Origin: RGIG9114 sp045592865
GTDB lineage: Bacteria > Bacillota > Clostridia > Oscillospirales > JAGBHD01
Assembly (NCBI GenBank): GCA_045592865.1
Contig: JAZNVP010000114.1
Coordinates: 1-21,309, forward strand
Reading direction: 5' to 3'
Length of the DNA: 21,309 nucleotides
A model generated the notes under the pieces. That model ran no database searches and had not been told where the DNA came from. It saw only the letters and a list, made by a program, of their open reading frames with translations. Made by a program: the position numbers and the translations under genes. Positions 8,622-16,253 of the stretch are shown here, one piece after another; the first letter of the stretch is position 1, and each line of letters starts with the position of its first letter.

Positions 8622-10808
8622 TTAATCTTTATATTTTGCGGTTATAATACCTCTTCCGCCGGAGCCCATAAATACTCGGCCGTAAACTCGTCTGTCGGCA
8701 GTTATGCTTCCTGCTTTACCGAGCTTATTGGTTTCCTCGTCGTTAAGCTGGATAAAGGTCTTGCAACCGTCTTCGCTCATAAAGAGACCCGATTTTCCTT
8801 TAACCGTTCCGAGAAGATAGGTAACGTAACCATTTCCGTCCTTACTCGGTCCGAACGAAACACCCAAAGCATTGGTAATACCAAGTATTCTTGTGAAGTT
8901 TCCGCCCGAGTCTTTGGAGATATATAATCCCTTTCTGCCTTCGGTAACGTAAACCTCTCCGGGCTTATAGGGGTTTGCCTTTATAGTTCCGTCAGCTCCG
9001 CTCATAAGGTCACAGACCACACTGAAGTTTTTGCCACCGTCGGTTGAACGGTAAACTCTGCCTTTTGAATGTATGTAGAAAACGCCATCCTGGAATCTGT
9101 CCGAGCAAATAGCTCTCGGTGAACCCCAGAAGCCCGTTGCCATATTGGTGGGAACACCTGCCGACGTTTGCCATGTCTTACCGCTATCAGTCGTATATTT
9201 AGGCGCTTCGTTAATGCAAAGCACCATAAAGTTTCTGAAGTTTTTAGGGTTCTGCGCTATTTTTAGCGCCGTTCCTTTAAAATTGGTGTTTTTAAAGGTT
9301 CTTCCGTAGTCGTTTGAAATTCTGACTGCGCCTGTTGTTCCTGCGTTATCGTTCTCCGAAAGGACAACATACTGCGGCTCATCCTCGCAGAAATCAAGTC
9401 CCGTTGAGTTGCCGCCTCGTCTTGCGAGAGGATATTCGTTTATATCGGTATAGAACATTCCGCCGTTATCAACCATTGCGGTAACGAGCTGGACGTCGCC
9501 CTCTTTGTTGGACAAAACATCGGTTATAACCGCTTCTTCGTGTCCGTCATCCTCAAGGCGCCAGGTTATTTTATCCTCGGTTATGTCCTTTGTCATCCAA
9601 ACGCCATACCAGTCGGTGAACCATACCTCTTTATCGTTCTGTGGGTCGAATATCAGAGAAGCCGTTGCGGACGAGAAATAATAATCGGGCCACCAGACAG
9701 TTTTGTTTTCTTTGACCATATTATTATTCTTCTGGGTCCAGGTGCTTCCTCTGTCGGCACTGTAGTAGATATTCATATTCATACAGTCAGAAGCGTCGGT
9801 GTTGGCATGGCAGACAACGAGTTTGTTTCCATCGGTGCTTACTGCTAAGGCTCTATAGGTTCTTTTCTCTGACTTAGGTGAAATATCGGTTACTCTGCCG
9901 TTTTCGTATTTATAAACACCGTCTGCGGTAGTTGCGTAAAGAACGCCGTCGCAGGAAACGGAAAGTCTTCTTACCTCGGAAGGTATTCCTTTTAAAAGTT
10001 TAAAGGTAACGCCGCCGTCGGTAGACATAAACACACCGTTTCCTTCCGCCGTTCCCGAAACCGATACGTAGACGACCTTGCTTCTGCCGTCGATCGTGGA
10101 GGTGGTGTCTATCGCTACCGAGCGGATACCGACTCTGTCGGAATCATTTGCGGGGATAGAGGGAATATCCTGCCAGGTTTTTGCTGCGTCATAGGAAACC
10201 TTAAGGCCCTGCTTTCTTGTTCCGCAGTAAACAACGTTCGAGTTGTTAGGATCAACCATAATGGGTTCTCCGTCCTGACGGTAGGGAGCGTTTCCGAAGA
10301 ACGAAGCTTCAAGGCTCGTTCTCTCGAAGGTCTCTCCCTTATTTGTCGACTTATAAAGCGCGGGGGTTATAAAGGTTGTGTCTCCGCCGTCGCCACAGGT
10401 AATATAAACTACGTTCTCATCATTAGGGTCTATCGCGATACCGTCGATGCCATACATTATTCCCTCGTTATTAGAGAAAAACTCGGTCATCGGGATCCAT
10501 GTCTTATTCTCTGCGTCCCATTTATATGCACCGCCAACGTCGGTTCTTATGTATTTAATGTTAGAATCTTTAGGGTGGATAACAATACCGGTTACGTATC
10601 CGCCGCCACCGATAGGTAAGTTGCCGAACTCATAGTTTTCCGACATATTGCCTGTTACCGTTGCTACGTAATCTGAATTAGTCATTACTCCTGCCTCCCC
10701 TAGAAGACTTTCAAGATCTATATCCGAAGATGAGTCTGCCACGTCGCGACTGCAGGACGCTAACAAAAGCAGTGCCAACGCTGCCGAAATAATCCGTTTA
10801 AATTTCAT
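8622..10808 (-). CDS. GH74-like lipoprotein without accessory modules (728 aa)
   Basis: Start at 10808 with AAGGAG about 10 nt upstream. The signal peptide has a hydrophobic run ending in lipobox LASC (Cys19), then a Ser/Asp-rich stretch to about residue 58. The rest is a GH74-like two-propeller domain: LPIGGGGYVTGIVIHP, RTDVGGAYKWD (Asp90), QDGEPIMVDPNNS, VGIRSVAID, WWPDYYFSSATA, DWYGVW, GHEEAV, MVDNGG (Asp447, matching the second GH74 Asp) and GLDFCE. The length fits a bare GH74 catalytic unit. It closely resembles the next upstream gene (10825-12861) over its whole catalytic part, including the C-terminal NDEETNKLGKA stretch, so the pair is a recent-looking duplication differing mainly in the signal peptide. 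The upstream gene ends 16 bp before this start, so they are co-transcribed. Inferred: membrane-anchored counterpart of the cytoplasmic paralog. Confidence 0.88.
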   Translation of the reverse strand: MKFKRIISAALALLLLASCSRDVADSSSDIDLESLLGEAGVMTNSDYVATVTGNMSENYEFGNLPIGGGGYVTGIVIHPKDSNIKYIRTDVGGAYKWDAENKTWIPMTEFFSNNEGIMYGIDGIAIDPNDENVVYITCGDGGDTTFITPALYKSTNKGETFERTSLEASFFGNAPYRQDGEPIMVDPNNSNVVYCGTRKQGLKVSYDAAKTWQDIPSIPANDSDRVGIRSVAIDTTSTIDGRSKVVYVSVSGTAEGNGVFMSTDGGVTFKLLKGIPSEVRRLSVSCDGVLYATTADGVYKYENGRVTDISPKSEKRTYRALAVSTDGNKLVVCHANTDASDCMNMNIYYSADRGSTWTQKNNNMVKENKTVWWPDYYFSSATASLIFDPQNDKEVWFTDWYGVWMTKDITEDKITWRLEDDGHEEAVITDVLSNKEGDVQLVTAMVDNGGMFYTDINEYPLARRGGNSTGLDFCEDEPQYVVLSENDNAGTTGAVRISNDYGRTFKNTNFKGTALKIAQNPKNFRNFMVLCINEAPKYTTDSGKTWQTSAGVPTNMATGFWGSPRAICSDRFQDGVFYIHSKGRVYRSTDGGKNFSVVCDLMSGADGTIKANPYKPGEVYVTEGRKGLYISKDSGGNFTRILGITNALGVSFGPSKDGNGYVTYLLGTVKGKSGLFMSEDGCKTFIQLNDEETNKLGKAGSITADRRVYGRVFMGSGGRGIITAKYKD

Positions 10809-10824
10809 CCTCTTAATCTCCTTT

Positions 10825-12861
10825 TTATATAATGTATGCAGATTTAATAATTCCTCGTCCGTCGGTTCCGATGAAAACCCTTCCGAAAACTCTTCTGTCC
10901 GCCGTTATGAATTCGGCTTTTCCGAGTTTGTTGGTTTTTTCGTCGTTAAGTTGAAGTATATCTTCGGTTCCGTTTTCGGTCATAAAGAGACCTATTTTAT
11001 CGTTTACCTCGCCTAAGAGATAAAGCATAAAGCCGTCTCCGTTTTTCGCGGGTCCAAAGGAAACCGACATAGCATCAACTACGCCTTCTGTCTTTGAGAA
11101 GGTTTCTCCGAAATCTTTTGAAACGAAGAATCCGTTTTTACCTAAGCAAACGTAAATCTCGCCCTTTTTATAGGGGTTAGCCTTTATGGTGCCTTCTCCG
11201 CTCTCGGAAAGATCGGTTGTTTTTCTGAAATTCTTTCCTCCGTCGGTGCTTTTATAAACTGCACCTCTCGAAAGAAGATAGAAAACTCCCGCTTTAAATC
11301 TATCAGAGCAGATAGGTCTCGGAGCACCCCAGAAGGTTCTTATGATATCGTTAGGTGCGCCGACCGAAGAATTCCAGGTTTCTCCTCCGTCGAAGGTGTA
11401 GCGCGGGGTATCGTTTATGGGAACAACCATAAAGTTATTATAGTCCTCGGGGTTAATCGCAACTCTGATTGCGGTTCCCTCGTAAGCGGTTTTCTTGTAG
11501 CTTTTACCGTAGTCCTCCGACACCTTTACCTTTCCGATGGTTCCTGCGTTGTTGTTTTCCGAAATAACAACGTGGTCTGGTGCCGTTTCACAGAAATCCA
11601 GACTTGTTGCATTATCGCTGTGGCGTCCGTCGGGGAACAAAGACACGTCACTGTAATACATTCCGCCGTTATCAACCATTGCGGTAACCAGTTCTAACTT
11701 TCCCTCTTTGTTGGACATTATATCGGTTACTACTGCTTCCTCATGACCTGCATCCTCTAAACGCCAGACAACAGTTTCTGCGGTTATATCCTTGGTCATC
11801 CAAACGCCATACCAATCGGTGAACCACACCTCTTTATCGTTATCGGGATTAAAGGTGAGGGTTGCGGTTGCTGAAGAAAAGAAATACTCGGGCCACCAGT
11901 TTGTTTTATTTTCCTTTATTTTATTCTCGGTTCTTTCGATCCAGGTTTTTCCCTTATCAGAACTATAGAAAATCTTCATATTCATACAGTCGCCGGGGCC
12001 TGTGTTAGCGTGGCCTACTATTACCTTTTCGCCGTCGGGGCTAACAGCAAGTGCTCTGTATGACCGTTTTTCTACATTAGGAGAAATATCGGTAACCTTA
12101 CCGTTTTCATATTTATAAACGCCGTCAAGTGTCGTTACGAACAGAACACCGTCGGGAGAAAGCGCCATTCTTCTTATTCTCGGGGGGAAGCCTTCGATTT
12201 TTTTGAAGGTTTTCGCGCCGTCGTCCGATATGTAAATTCCGTGCTCCTCGTTATCTCCGGGAAGCGAAACGTATATCCTTTTGCTCCTGCCGTCTACAGT
12301 TTCTCTCGGGTCGATAATAACCCCTCTGACTCCTGCGACGCTTTCGGTTTTAGAAGGTATTCCTTCAATAAAGGAAAAACTTTCCGCTCCATCGAGAGAG
12401 ACCATAAGCCCTTCTCTTCTTGTGCCGCAGTAAACAACGCTTGAATTATTGGGGTCGACCATTATCGGTTCCCCGTCCTGACGGTAGTTTGCGTTTCCGA
12501 GAAAGGTTGCGTCTACCTTCTTTTCAATAAAGCTTTCGCCTCGGTCACAGGACTTATATACCGACGAGGTTCCCTTTTCTCCGCCGTCTCCGCAGCAGAG
12601 ATAGAGAATATTTTCATCGTTAGGGTCTAAAGCTATTCCGTCGACATTATATTTAAGCCTTTCTTTCCAGGAGAAAAATTCGGTGATTGGGTGCCACTCT
12701 TTCTTATCAGCAATCCATTTATATGCACCGCCAACGTCGGTTCTTATATACATTATATCGCTATTTTTTGGGTGAATCACCATTCCGGTTACGTATCCGC
12801 CGCCACCGATATGAAGATTTTCATATTTGAAACGTTCTGCCACGCATATAGGGGTCTTCAT
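10825..12861 (-). CDS. GH74-like protein without signal peptide, probably cytoplasmic (678 aa)
   Basis: The ATG at 12859-12861 overlaps the TGA of the AraC-type gene as TGATG, and AGGAG / AAAGG elements lie just upstream, so the start is well fixed. The N-terminus (MKTPICVAERFKYENLHIGG) has no hydrophobic segment and goes straight into the propeller, so there is no Sec or lipoprotein signal. Both expected acidic residues are present: RTDVGGAYKW (Asp42) and MVDNGG (Asp397). The family's WWPEYFFSS, DWYGVW, GHEEAV and SLDFCE stretches are also kept. It is closest to the 728-aa lipoprotein encoded next. Known: characterised GH74 enzymes are generally secreted. Inferred: this copy works inside the cell, perhaps on imported xyloglucan-type oligosaccharides, or leaves by a non-classical route. 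No importer is visible in the window. Confidence 0.87.
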   Translation of the reverse strand: MKTPICVAERFKYENLHIGGGGYVTGMVIHPKNSDIMYIRTDVGGAYKWIADKKEWHPITEFFSWKERLKYNVDGIALDPNDENILYLCCGDGGEKGTSSVYKSCDRGESFIEKKVDATFLGNANYRQDGEPIMVDPNNSSVVYCGTRREGLMVSLDGAESFSFIEGIPSKTESVAGVRGVIIDPRETVDGRSKRIYVSLPGDNEEHGIYISDDGAKTFKKIEGFPPRIRRMALSPDGVLFVTTLDGVYKYENGKVTDISPNVEKRSYRALAVSPDGEKVIVGHANTGPGDCMNMKIFYSSDKGKTWIERTENKIKENKTNWWPEYFFSSATATLTFNPDNDKEVWFTDWYGVWMTKDITAETVVWRLEDAGHEEAVVTDIMSNKEGKLELVTAMVDNGGMYYSDVSLFPDGRHSDNATSLDFCETAPDHVVISENNNAGTIGKVKVSEDYGKSYKKTAYEGTAIRVAINPEDYNNFMVVPINDTPRYTFDGGETWNSSVGAPNDIIRTFWGAPRPICSDRFKAGVFYLLSRGAVYKSTDGGKNFRKTTDLSESGEGTIKANPYKKGEIYVCLGKNGFFVSKDFGETFSKTEGVVDAMSVSFGPAKNGDGFMLYLLGEVNDKIGLFMTENGTEDILQLNDEKTNKLGKAEFITADRRVFGRVFIGTDGRGIIKSAYII

Positions 12862-12880
12862 CAGATATTTCCTTTCTCCT
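12859..12880 (-). promoter_or_regulatory. Translational coupling junction (TGATG) with ribosome binding site inside the regulator gene
   Basis: The regulator's TGA (12863-12861) and the next gene's ATG (12861-12859) share one base. The ribosome binding site elements AGGAG (12876-12880) and AAAGG (12871-12875) lie inside the end of the regulator reading frame. This layout ties translation of the GH74-like gene to that of the regulator and shows they are on one transcript. Confidence 0.85.
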
Positions 12881-13751
12881 CCAGGTATTTTTGCTTATAT
12901 TCAGTTGGAGAATAGCCACTGTATTTTCTGAAAACGCGATTAAAGTAACTGTAGTTAGAAAATCCCGTTTCATACATTACTTCTGTTATCGTTGCTTCAG
13001 GCTTCAATAGCTTTTGCTTTGCCTGCATTATTCGGTAGTTGTTGATAAAATTAACGAAGGTGTTGCCGATGGATGCCTTGAAAATTCTGCAGAAGTAACT
13101 CGGCGTTACGTTTATAAGTTCTGCCGCATCCTCGACCGTTATGTCTCCGTCGTAATGCTCCTCAACATACTTAATAACCTTTTTTATCTTATCCGTTGCC
13201 TTATTTTTTTCCTCACCGAAATCGGCTTCTTCGATCTTTATCAGTTCTTTTTCACCGAAATGGGAAAGAATAAGGTAAAACACCGCTCTTGCCGTTAAGC
13301 CGGAGCTTTCCCTCTTCCCGTTCTTCAGTTCCTCACTCATTAAAAGCTTCTTTATGATCTCTGCGTTTTCACCCGCTTCATCAAGAGACATTTTATAATA
13401 CTTTCTCTCGGTGTTTAAAGATACCTTTCTCTCAGCGGAGTTTTCTTCTGATGGGGACCTGCCTTCCGAAAAATGAATAAGACAAACGCTGACCCTCTCA
13501 CTTGCAGGTTCGTTTGAATGGACCGCGAAGTTTTTAAGAAAGATAAGTTCTCCCTCTTTAACCTCGACTTCTTCTCCATCTATGAAATACCTCATTCTTC
13601 CCGAAGCAACGTAAAGGATTTCAAACTCCGCGTGAAGATGGGGTGAGGATATCAGATCGTAAAATGCATTTTGGAAATTGACGGCATGGATAGAAACAGA
13701 AGAATCTATCGGGAATTTTTGTTTGCCTGATGACACAAAACTGTGTTCCAT
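12861..13751 (-). CDS. AraC-family transcriptional regulator with N-terminal cupin (296 aa)
   Basis: Start at 13751 with a full AAGGAGG a few nt upstream. The N-terminal half (about 20-95) is an AraC-type cupin sensor: a PHLHAEFEILYV strand (His38, His40, Glu42), then GRMRYFIDGEEVEVKEGELIFL. The C-terminal part (about 188-292) is the double helix-turn-helix DNA-binding domain: TVEDAAELINVTPSYFCRIF, then TITEVMYETGFSNYSYFNRV and FRKYSGYSPTEY, the usual AraC ending. Length is normal for the family. It is the first gene of the stretch that includes the GH74-like genes down to position 1, and follows a hairpin after the upstream GH74-like gene. AraC-type proteins with this cupin usually sense a sugar and activate nearby carbohydrate genes. 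It is therefore the likely local regulator of the array. The ligand is unknown. Confidence 0.93.
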   Translation of the reverse strand: MEHSFVSSGKQKFPIDSSVSIHAVNFQNAFYDLISSPHLHAEFEILYVASGRMRYFIDGEEVEVKEGELIFLKNFAVHSNEPASERVSVCLIHFSEGRSPSEENSAERKVSLNTERKYYKMSLDEAGENAEIIKKLLMSEELKNGKRESSGLTARAVFYLILSHFGEKELIKIEEADFGEEKNKATDKIKKVIKYVEEHYDGDITVEDAAELINVTPSYFCRIFKASIGNTFVNFINNYRIMQAKQKLLKPEATITEVMYETGFSNYSYFNRVFRKYSGYSPTEYKQKYLEEKGNI

Positions 13752-13853
13752 ACCTTCCTCCTTATCCGACTACTCCTCGCTCGGTTCTGCGAAATATATT
13801 CTCGCTTCTTTATAGTGTTCGTTTTCGAAAAAATTCTTATTCAGATCCGCATT

Positions 13854-13873
13854 GGAACGTTTCCTCAATTATA
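13854..13873 (-). promoter_or_regulatory. Probable promoter -10 element for the regulator operon, with a small adjacent inverted repeat
   Basis: On the minus strand a perfect TATAAT lies at 13873-13868. About 17 bp further upstream only a poor -35 (AAGTTT, 13896-13891) is found, which suits a promoter that depends on an activator. Just downstream, GGAAACGTTCC (13864-13854) is an inverted repeat with 4-bp arms near the expected start of transcription. The leader to the ATG at 13751 would be about 110 nt. Assigned by position and -10 match only. Confidence 0.45.
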
Positions 13874-13919
13874 CTTAACACTTGCCATAAAAACTTTCTC
13901 CAAAACGAAACTTTTAAAG

Positions 13920-13963
13920 AGCATTCACGGCATATGCGGATTTTCCGCATATGCCTGAACGCT
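13920..13963 (-). terminator. Hairpin between the 667-aa GH74-like gene and the regulator gene (terminator or attenuator)
   Basis: A perfect 11-bp stem (GGCATATGCGG at 13929-13939 with CCGCATATGCC at 13945-13955, 5-nt loop) is extended by about 8 further pairs (13920-13927 with 13956-13963), with one bulged base and one G-U wobble. It lies 13 nt after the stop of the GH74-like gene at 13976. Read on the minus strand the following bases (CTTTAAAAG) give only a weak U-run, so termination may be partial. Read on the plus strand the tail TTCGTTTTTT is stronger, though no plus-strand gene ends here. Confidence 0.6.
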
Positions 13964-13975
13964 TTCGTTTTTTAA

Positions 13976-15979
13976 TTAGTCTTCGGCAGGTTCTGCATAG
14001 TAGAAGCCTCTTCCGCCGGAAGAGAAGTAAACTCTGCCGTAAACCTTACGGTCTGCGCAGATTCCGTGAGCCTTGCCTCTTGCAACTCCGTCGCCGATGT
14101 CTACCCAGGTCTTGCCGTAGTCGTCACTTCTGAATCTCGAACGGATTCCCTCGATCACACCGTAAACGTAGAGGGTGCACTCATTATGGTAAAGGCCCTT
14201 ACCAAAGTCGAAGGAATAGCACTCTTCGATAGACTCTACCTTCTCGAATGTTGCGCCGAAATCGGTTGAACGGAACATTCCGGTTTTGTCGCCATACCAG
14301 ATCTCGCCCTTATGATAAGGAAGAGTCTTGATGCTTCCGGTGTTCTTCTCGGCATCTAAAAGCTCAAAGTGAGCGCCGCCGTCCATCGAACGATAGAGAC
14401 CCTGTTTGCAGAGAACGTAGAACACACCGTCTGCCACTCTGTCAGACACTACCTGACCGAATGCTCCCCAATATGCCGTTATCATATCGGCAGGAGTTCC
14501 TTTCGCGTAATGCCAACTCTTACCTCTGTCCTTTGTAAAGCGGGGAGTTCCGTTGATTATCATTGCGCACATATTATCGGGATTTACGGGGTTAACTGCA
14601 ATTCTTAGACCCTTTTCGTTATCGTCCCAGTTAACCATCTTCTTCCAGGTTATACCGTTATCCTCGGAATAACCCATCTCACCGATAGCTCCGTTATGTA
14701 TAGCACCGACTGCTGCGATAAAGTTGCAGTCAGACTCGCAGAAGTCAAGTCCGTTGGTTGCAAGAAATCTTCTCTCGGGGGGATAAGCGTGGATATCTTC
14801 ATATCTGTGTCCGTCGTTATCGGCAACACCGGTGATAAGTCTTCCCTTGCCTTCGGGGGGAGAGATCATTGTGAAGGCAACTATCTCTTCGTGGCCCTTA
14901 ATTAAGGAATCCCACTCAACAACGTCCTTTGTTATATCGTCGGTCTTCCAAACGCCATACCAGTCTGCAAAGTATACGTCATTCTCCTTTTCCATTCCGA
15001 AATAGATGCAGGAGGTGTCGGACGCGAAATAGTATCTCGGCCACCAACCGATTGAATAGTTCTTTTTGCAGATATCGGGATCGTTCATATATCTCCAGGT
15101 CTCACCGCCGTCTTCCGAATAATAGATCGGAAGGTTCATGCAGCTCATTCCGGGGTTTATGGTGCAAGCGGTAACGATTCTCTTATTGTTGCGTCTGTCA
15201 ACGTCTATTCCGTTATAGGAAAGACCCTTAACGGGAGAAATATCCTTCCACTCTTTTCCGTCATAGGTAAAGAGGCCTTCTTCCGAAGAAATAACAAGAC
15301 TGCTGTCTTCTAAAACGCAACCTCTCTGAACATTTGCAGGCGAGCCTTCCATCTGAATCCATGTTTCGCCTGCATCAGAGGATTTCCAGAGTCCGTTGGA
15401 TTTAGAAGAGCTATAGATTACCTGACTCTTTCCGTCTTTGCCGGAATTTTTGTCGATAAGAACGGTTCTGATTCCAGCATGTTTTTCGCCAACCGGAACC
15501 GCCTCAACTCTTTCCCAGGTCTTAGCTCCGTCGAGAGAACGGTAAAGTCCCTGCCAACGAGTTCCGCAGTAGATTATATCAGAGTTATTGGGGTCTACCT
15601 GAATGCATTCGCCGCGGTCTCTCCAAGCACCGTTTCCTAAGAAGTTTTTATTAAGTCCGGTAGCGGTGAAGGTTTTGCCGCCATCGGTCGATTTAAAAAC
15701 GTCGGAAGGTCTGCCCGAGTCACCAAGGCAGAGATAAACGGTTTCAGTGTCGTTCGGGTCAAGCGCGATACCGTCAACACCATACATAGACAGATTGTCG
15801 AAAGGTATCCATTCGGTGATCGGAACCCACTCTTCATTTTTAGGATCCCATTTGTAAGCACCGCCAACGTCGGTTCTTATGTATTTTATAGTAGGATCCT
15901 TCGGATGAATGTGAATTCCTATAACAAATCCGCCGCCGCCGAGAGGCACGTTACCCCAATTATACTTTGCTTTTTCCAT
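13976..15979 (-). CDS. GH74-like protein without signal peptide, first gene of the array (667 aa)
   Basis: The start at 15979 has AGGAGG 8 nt upstream. The protein begins MEKAKYNWGNVPLGGGGFVI, so the propeller starts almost at residue 1 and there is no export signal. Both Asp residues matching the GH74 pair are present: RTDVGGAYKWD (Asp37) and GVADNDGH (Asp387). The latter is the most diverged version in the window, with NDG in place of NGG or NGS. Other family stretches are WWPRYYFAS, DWYGVW, GHEEIV and GLDFCE. Asp boxes include STDGGKTF, SEDGGETW and SDDYGKTW. It has its own promoter in the divergent intergenic region and is followed by a hairpin, so it may be transcribed separately from the regulator operon. 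Likely an intracellular beta-glucan or xyloglucan-oligosaccharide hydrolase. The substrate is inferred. Confidence 0.87.
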   Translation of the reverse strand: MEKAKYNWGNVPLGGGGFVIGIHIHPKDPTIKYIRTDVGGAYKWDPKNEEWVPITEWIPFDNLSMYGVDGIALDPNDTETVYLCLGDSGRPSDVFKSTDGGKTFTATGLNKNFLGNGAWRDRGECIQVDPNNSDIIYCGTRWQGLYRSLDGAKTWERVEAVPVGEKHAGIRTVLIDKNSGKDGKSQVIYSSSKSNGLWKSSDAGETWIQMEGSPANVQRGCVLEDSSLVISSEEGLFTYDGKEWKDISPVKGLSYNGIDVDRRNNKRIVTACTINPGMSCMNLPIYYSEDGGETWRYMNDPDICKKNYSIGWWPRYYFASDTSCIYFGMEKENDVYFADWYGVWKTDDITKDVVEWDSLIKGHEEIVAFTMISPPEGKGRLITGVADNDGHRYEDIHAYPPERRFLATNGLDFCESDCNFIAAVGAIHNGAIGEMGYSEDNGITWKKMVNWDDNEKGLRIAVNPVNPDNMCAMIINGTPRFTKDRGKSWHYAKGTPADMITAYWGAFGQVVSDRVADGVFYVLCKQGLYRSMDGGAHFELLDAEKNTGSIKTLPYHKGEIWYGDKTGMFRSTDFGATFEKVESIEECYSFDFGKGLYHNECTLYVYGVIEGIRSRFRSDDYGKTWVDIGDGVARGKAHGICADRKVYGRVYFSSGGRGFYYAEPAED

Positions 15980-15987
15980 AAAAAATT

Positions 15988-15993
15988 CCTCCT
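15988..15993 (-). promoter_or_regulatory. Ribosome binding site fixing the start at 15979
   Basis: Minus-strand AGGAGG with 8 nt to the ATG. It rules out a longer N-terminus, which matters because it confirms the lack of a signal peptide. Confidence 0.85.
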
Positions 15994-16038
15994 AACTGAA
16001 AAGCTTCGGGGAGGCTTGCTGATATCCCCCCTAATTTT

Positions 16039-16095
16039 TATGCATATTGCACAATTTTGACCTTATTTTTTTGCGCATTCTCACCAATATGCATA
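16039..16095. repeat. Widely spaced 11-bp perfect inverted repeat in the leader of the 667-aa GH74-like gene
   Basis: TATGCATATTG at 16039-16049 is matched by its exact reverse complement CAATATGCATA at 16085-16095, with 35 bp between. Each arm also contains the palindrome TATGCATA. The repeat lies just downstream of the predicted transcription start. It could be a pair of operator sites (centres 46 bp apart) or the stem of a long-looped RNA hairpin. Confidence 0.7.
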
Positions 16096-16107
16096 CTTTT
16101 TCAGTTA

Positions 16108-16122
16108 AAGGTATTATACCTT
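16108..16122. promoter_or_regulatory. 15-bp palindrome over the -10 box, probable operator
   Basis: AAGGTAT-T-ATACCTT is a perfect inverted repeat (7-1-7) that contains the minus-strand TATAAT. A third copy of the half-site ATACCTT occurs at 16141-16147, next to the -35 box and 25 bp from the palindrome's right half. A protein bound here would block RNA polymerase, so repression is the simplest reading. The binding protein is unknown. Confidence 0.55.
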
Positions 16123-16141
16123 AGGGCCTTGTATTTTGCAA
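16113..16141 (-). promoter_or_regulatory. Sigma-A-type promoter of the 667-aa GH74-like gene
   Basis: On the minus strand: -35 TTGCAA (16141-16136), 17-bp spacer, -10 TATAAT (16118-16113). The -10 is perfect and the -35 matches the consensus at four of six positions. The leader to the ATG at 15979 would be about 125 nt. Confidence 0.7.
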
Positions 16142-16224
16142 TACCTTTTGTGTTTTTTCGGTTATTTTTTTACTTGTATTATTTTGACATTTTTAGGTGA
16201 TAATCTTCCCTTTTTCACATAGGG

Positions 16225-16253
16225 TTGCTTTTATTTTTATTTTGGAGTATAAT
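16225..16253 (+). promoter_or_regulatory. Sigma-A-type promoter of the O-antigen-ligase-like gene
   Basis: TTGCTT (16225-16230), 17-bp spacer, TATAAT (16248-16253). The -10 is perfect and the -35 keeps TTG. The predicted leader to the ATG at 16286 is about 25 nt and contains GGAG at 16271-16274. Confidence 0.65.

Noticed and set aside
16184..16189. Perfect TTGACA -35 box on the plus strand
   Set aside because: The only -10-like hexamer following (GATAAT at 16199-16204) is 9 bp away, too close for sigma-A. The TTGCTT-17-TATAAT pair nearer the gene fits better.
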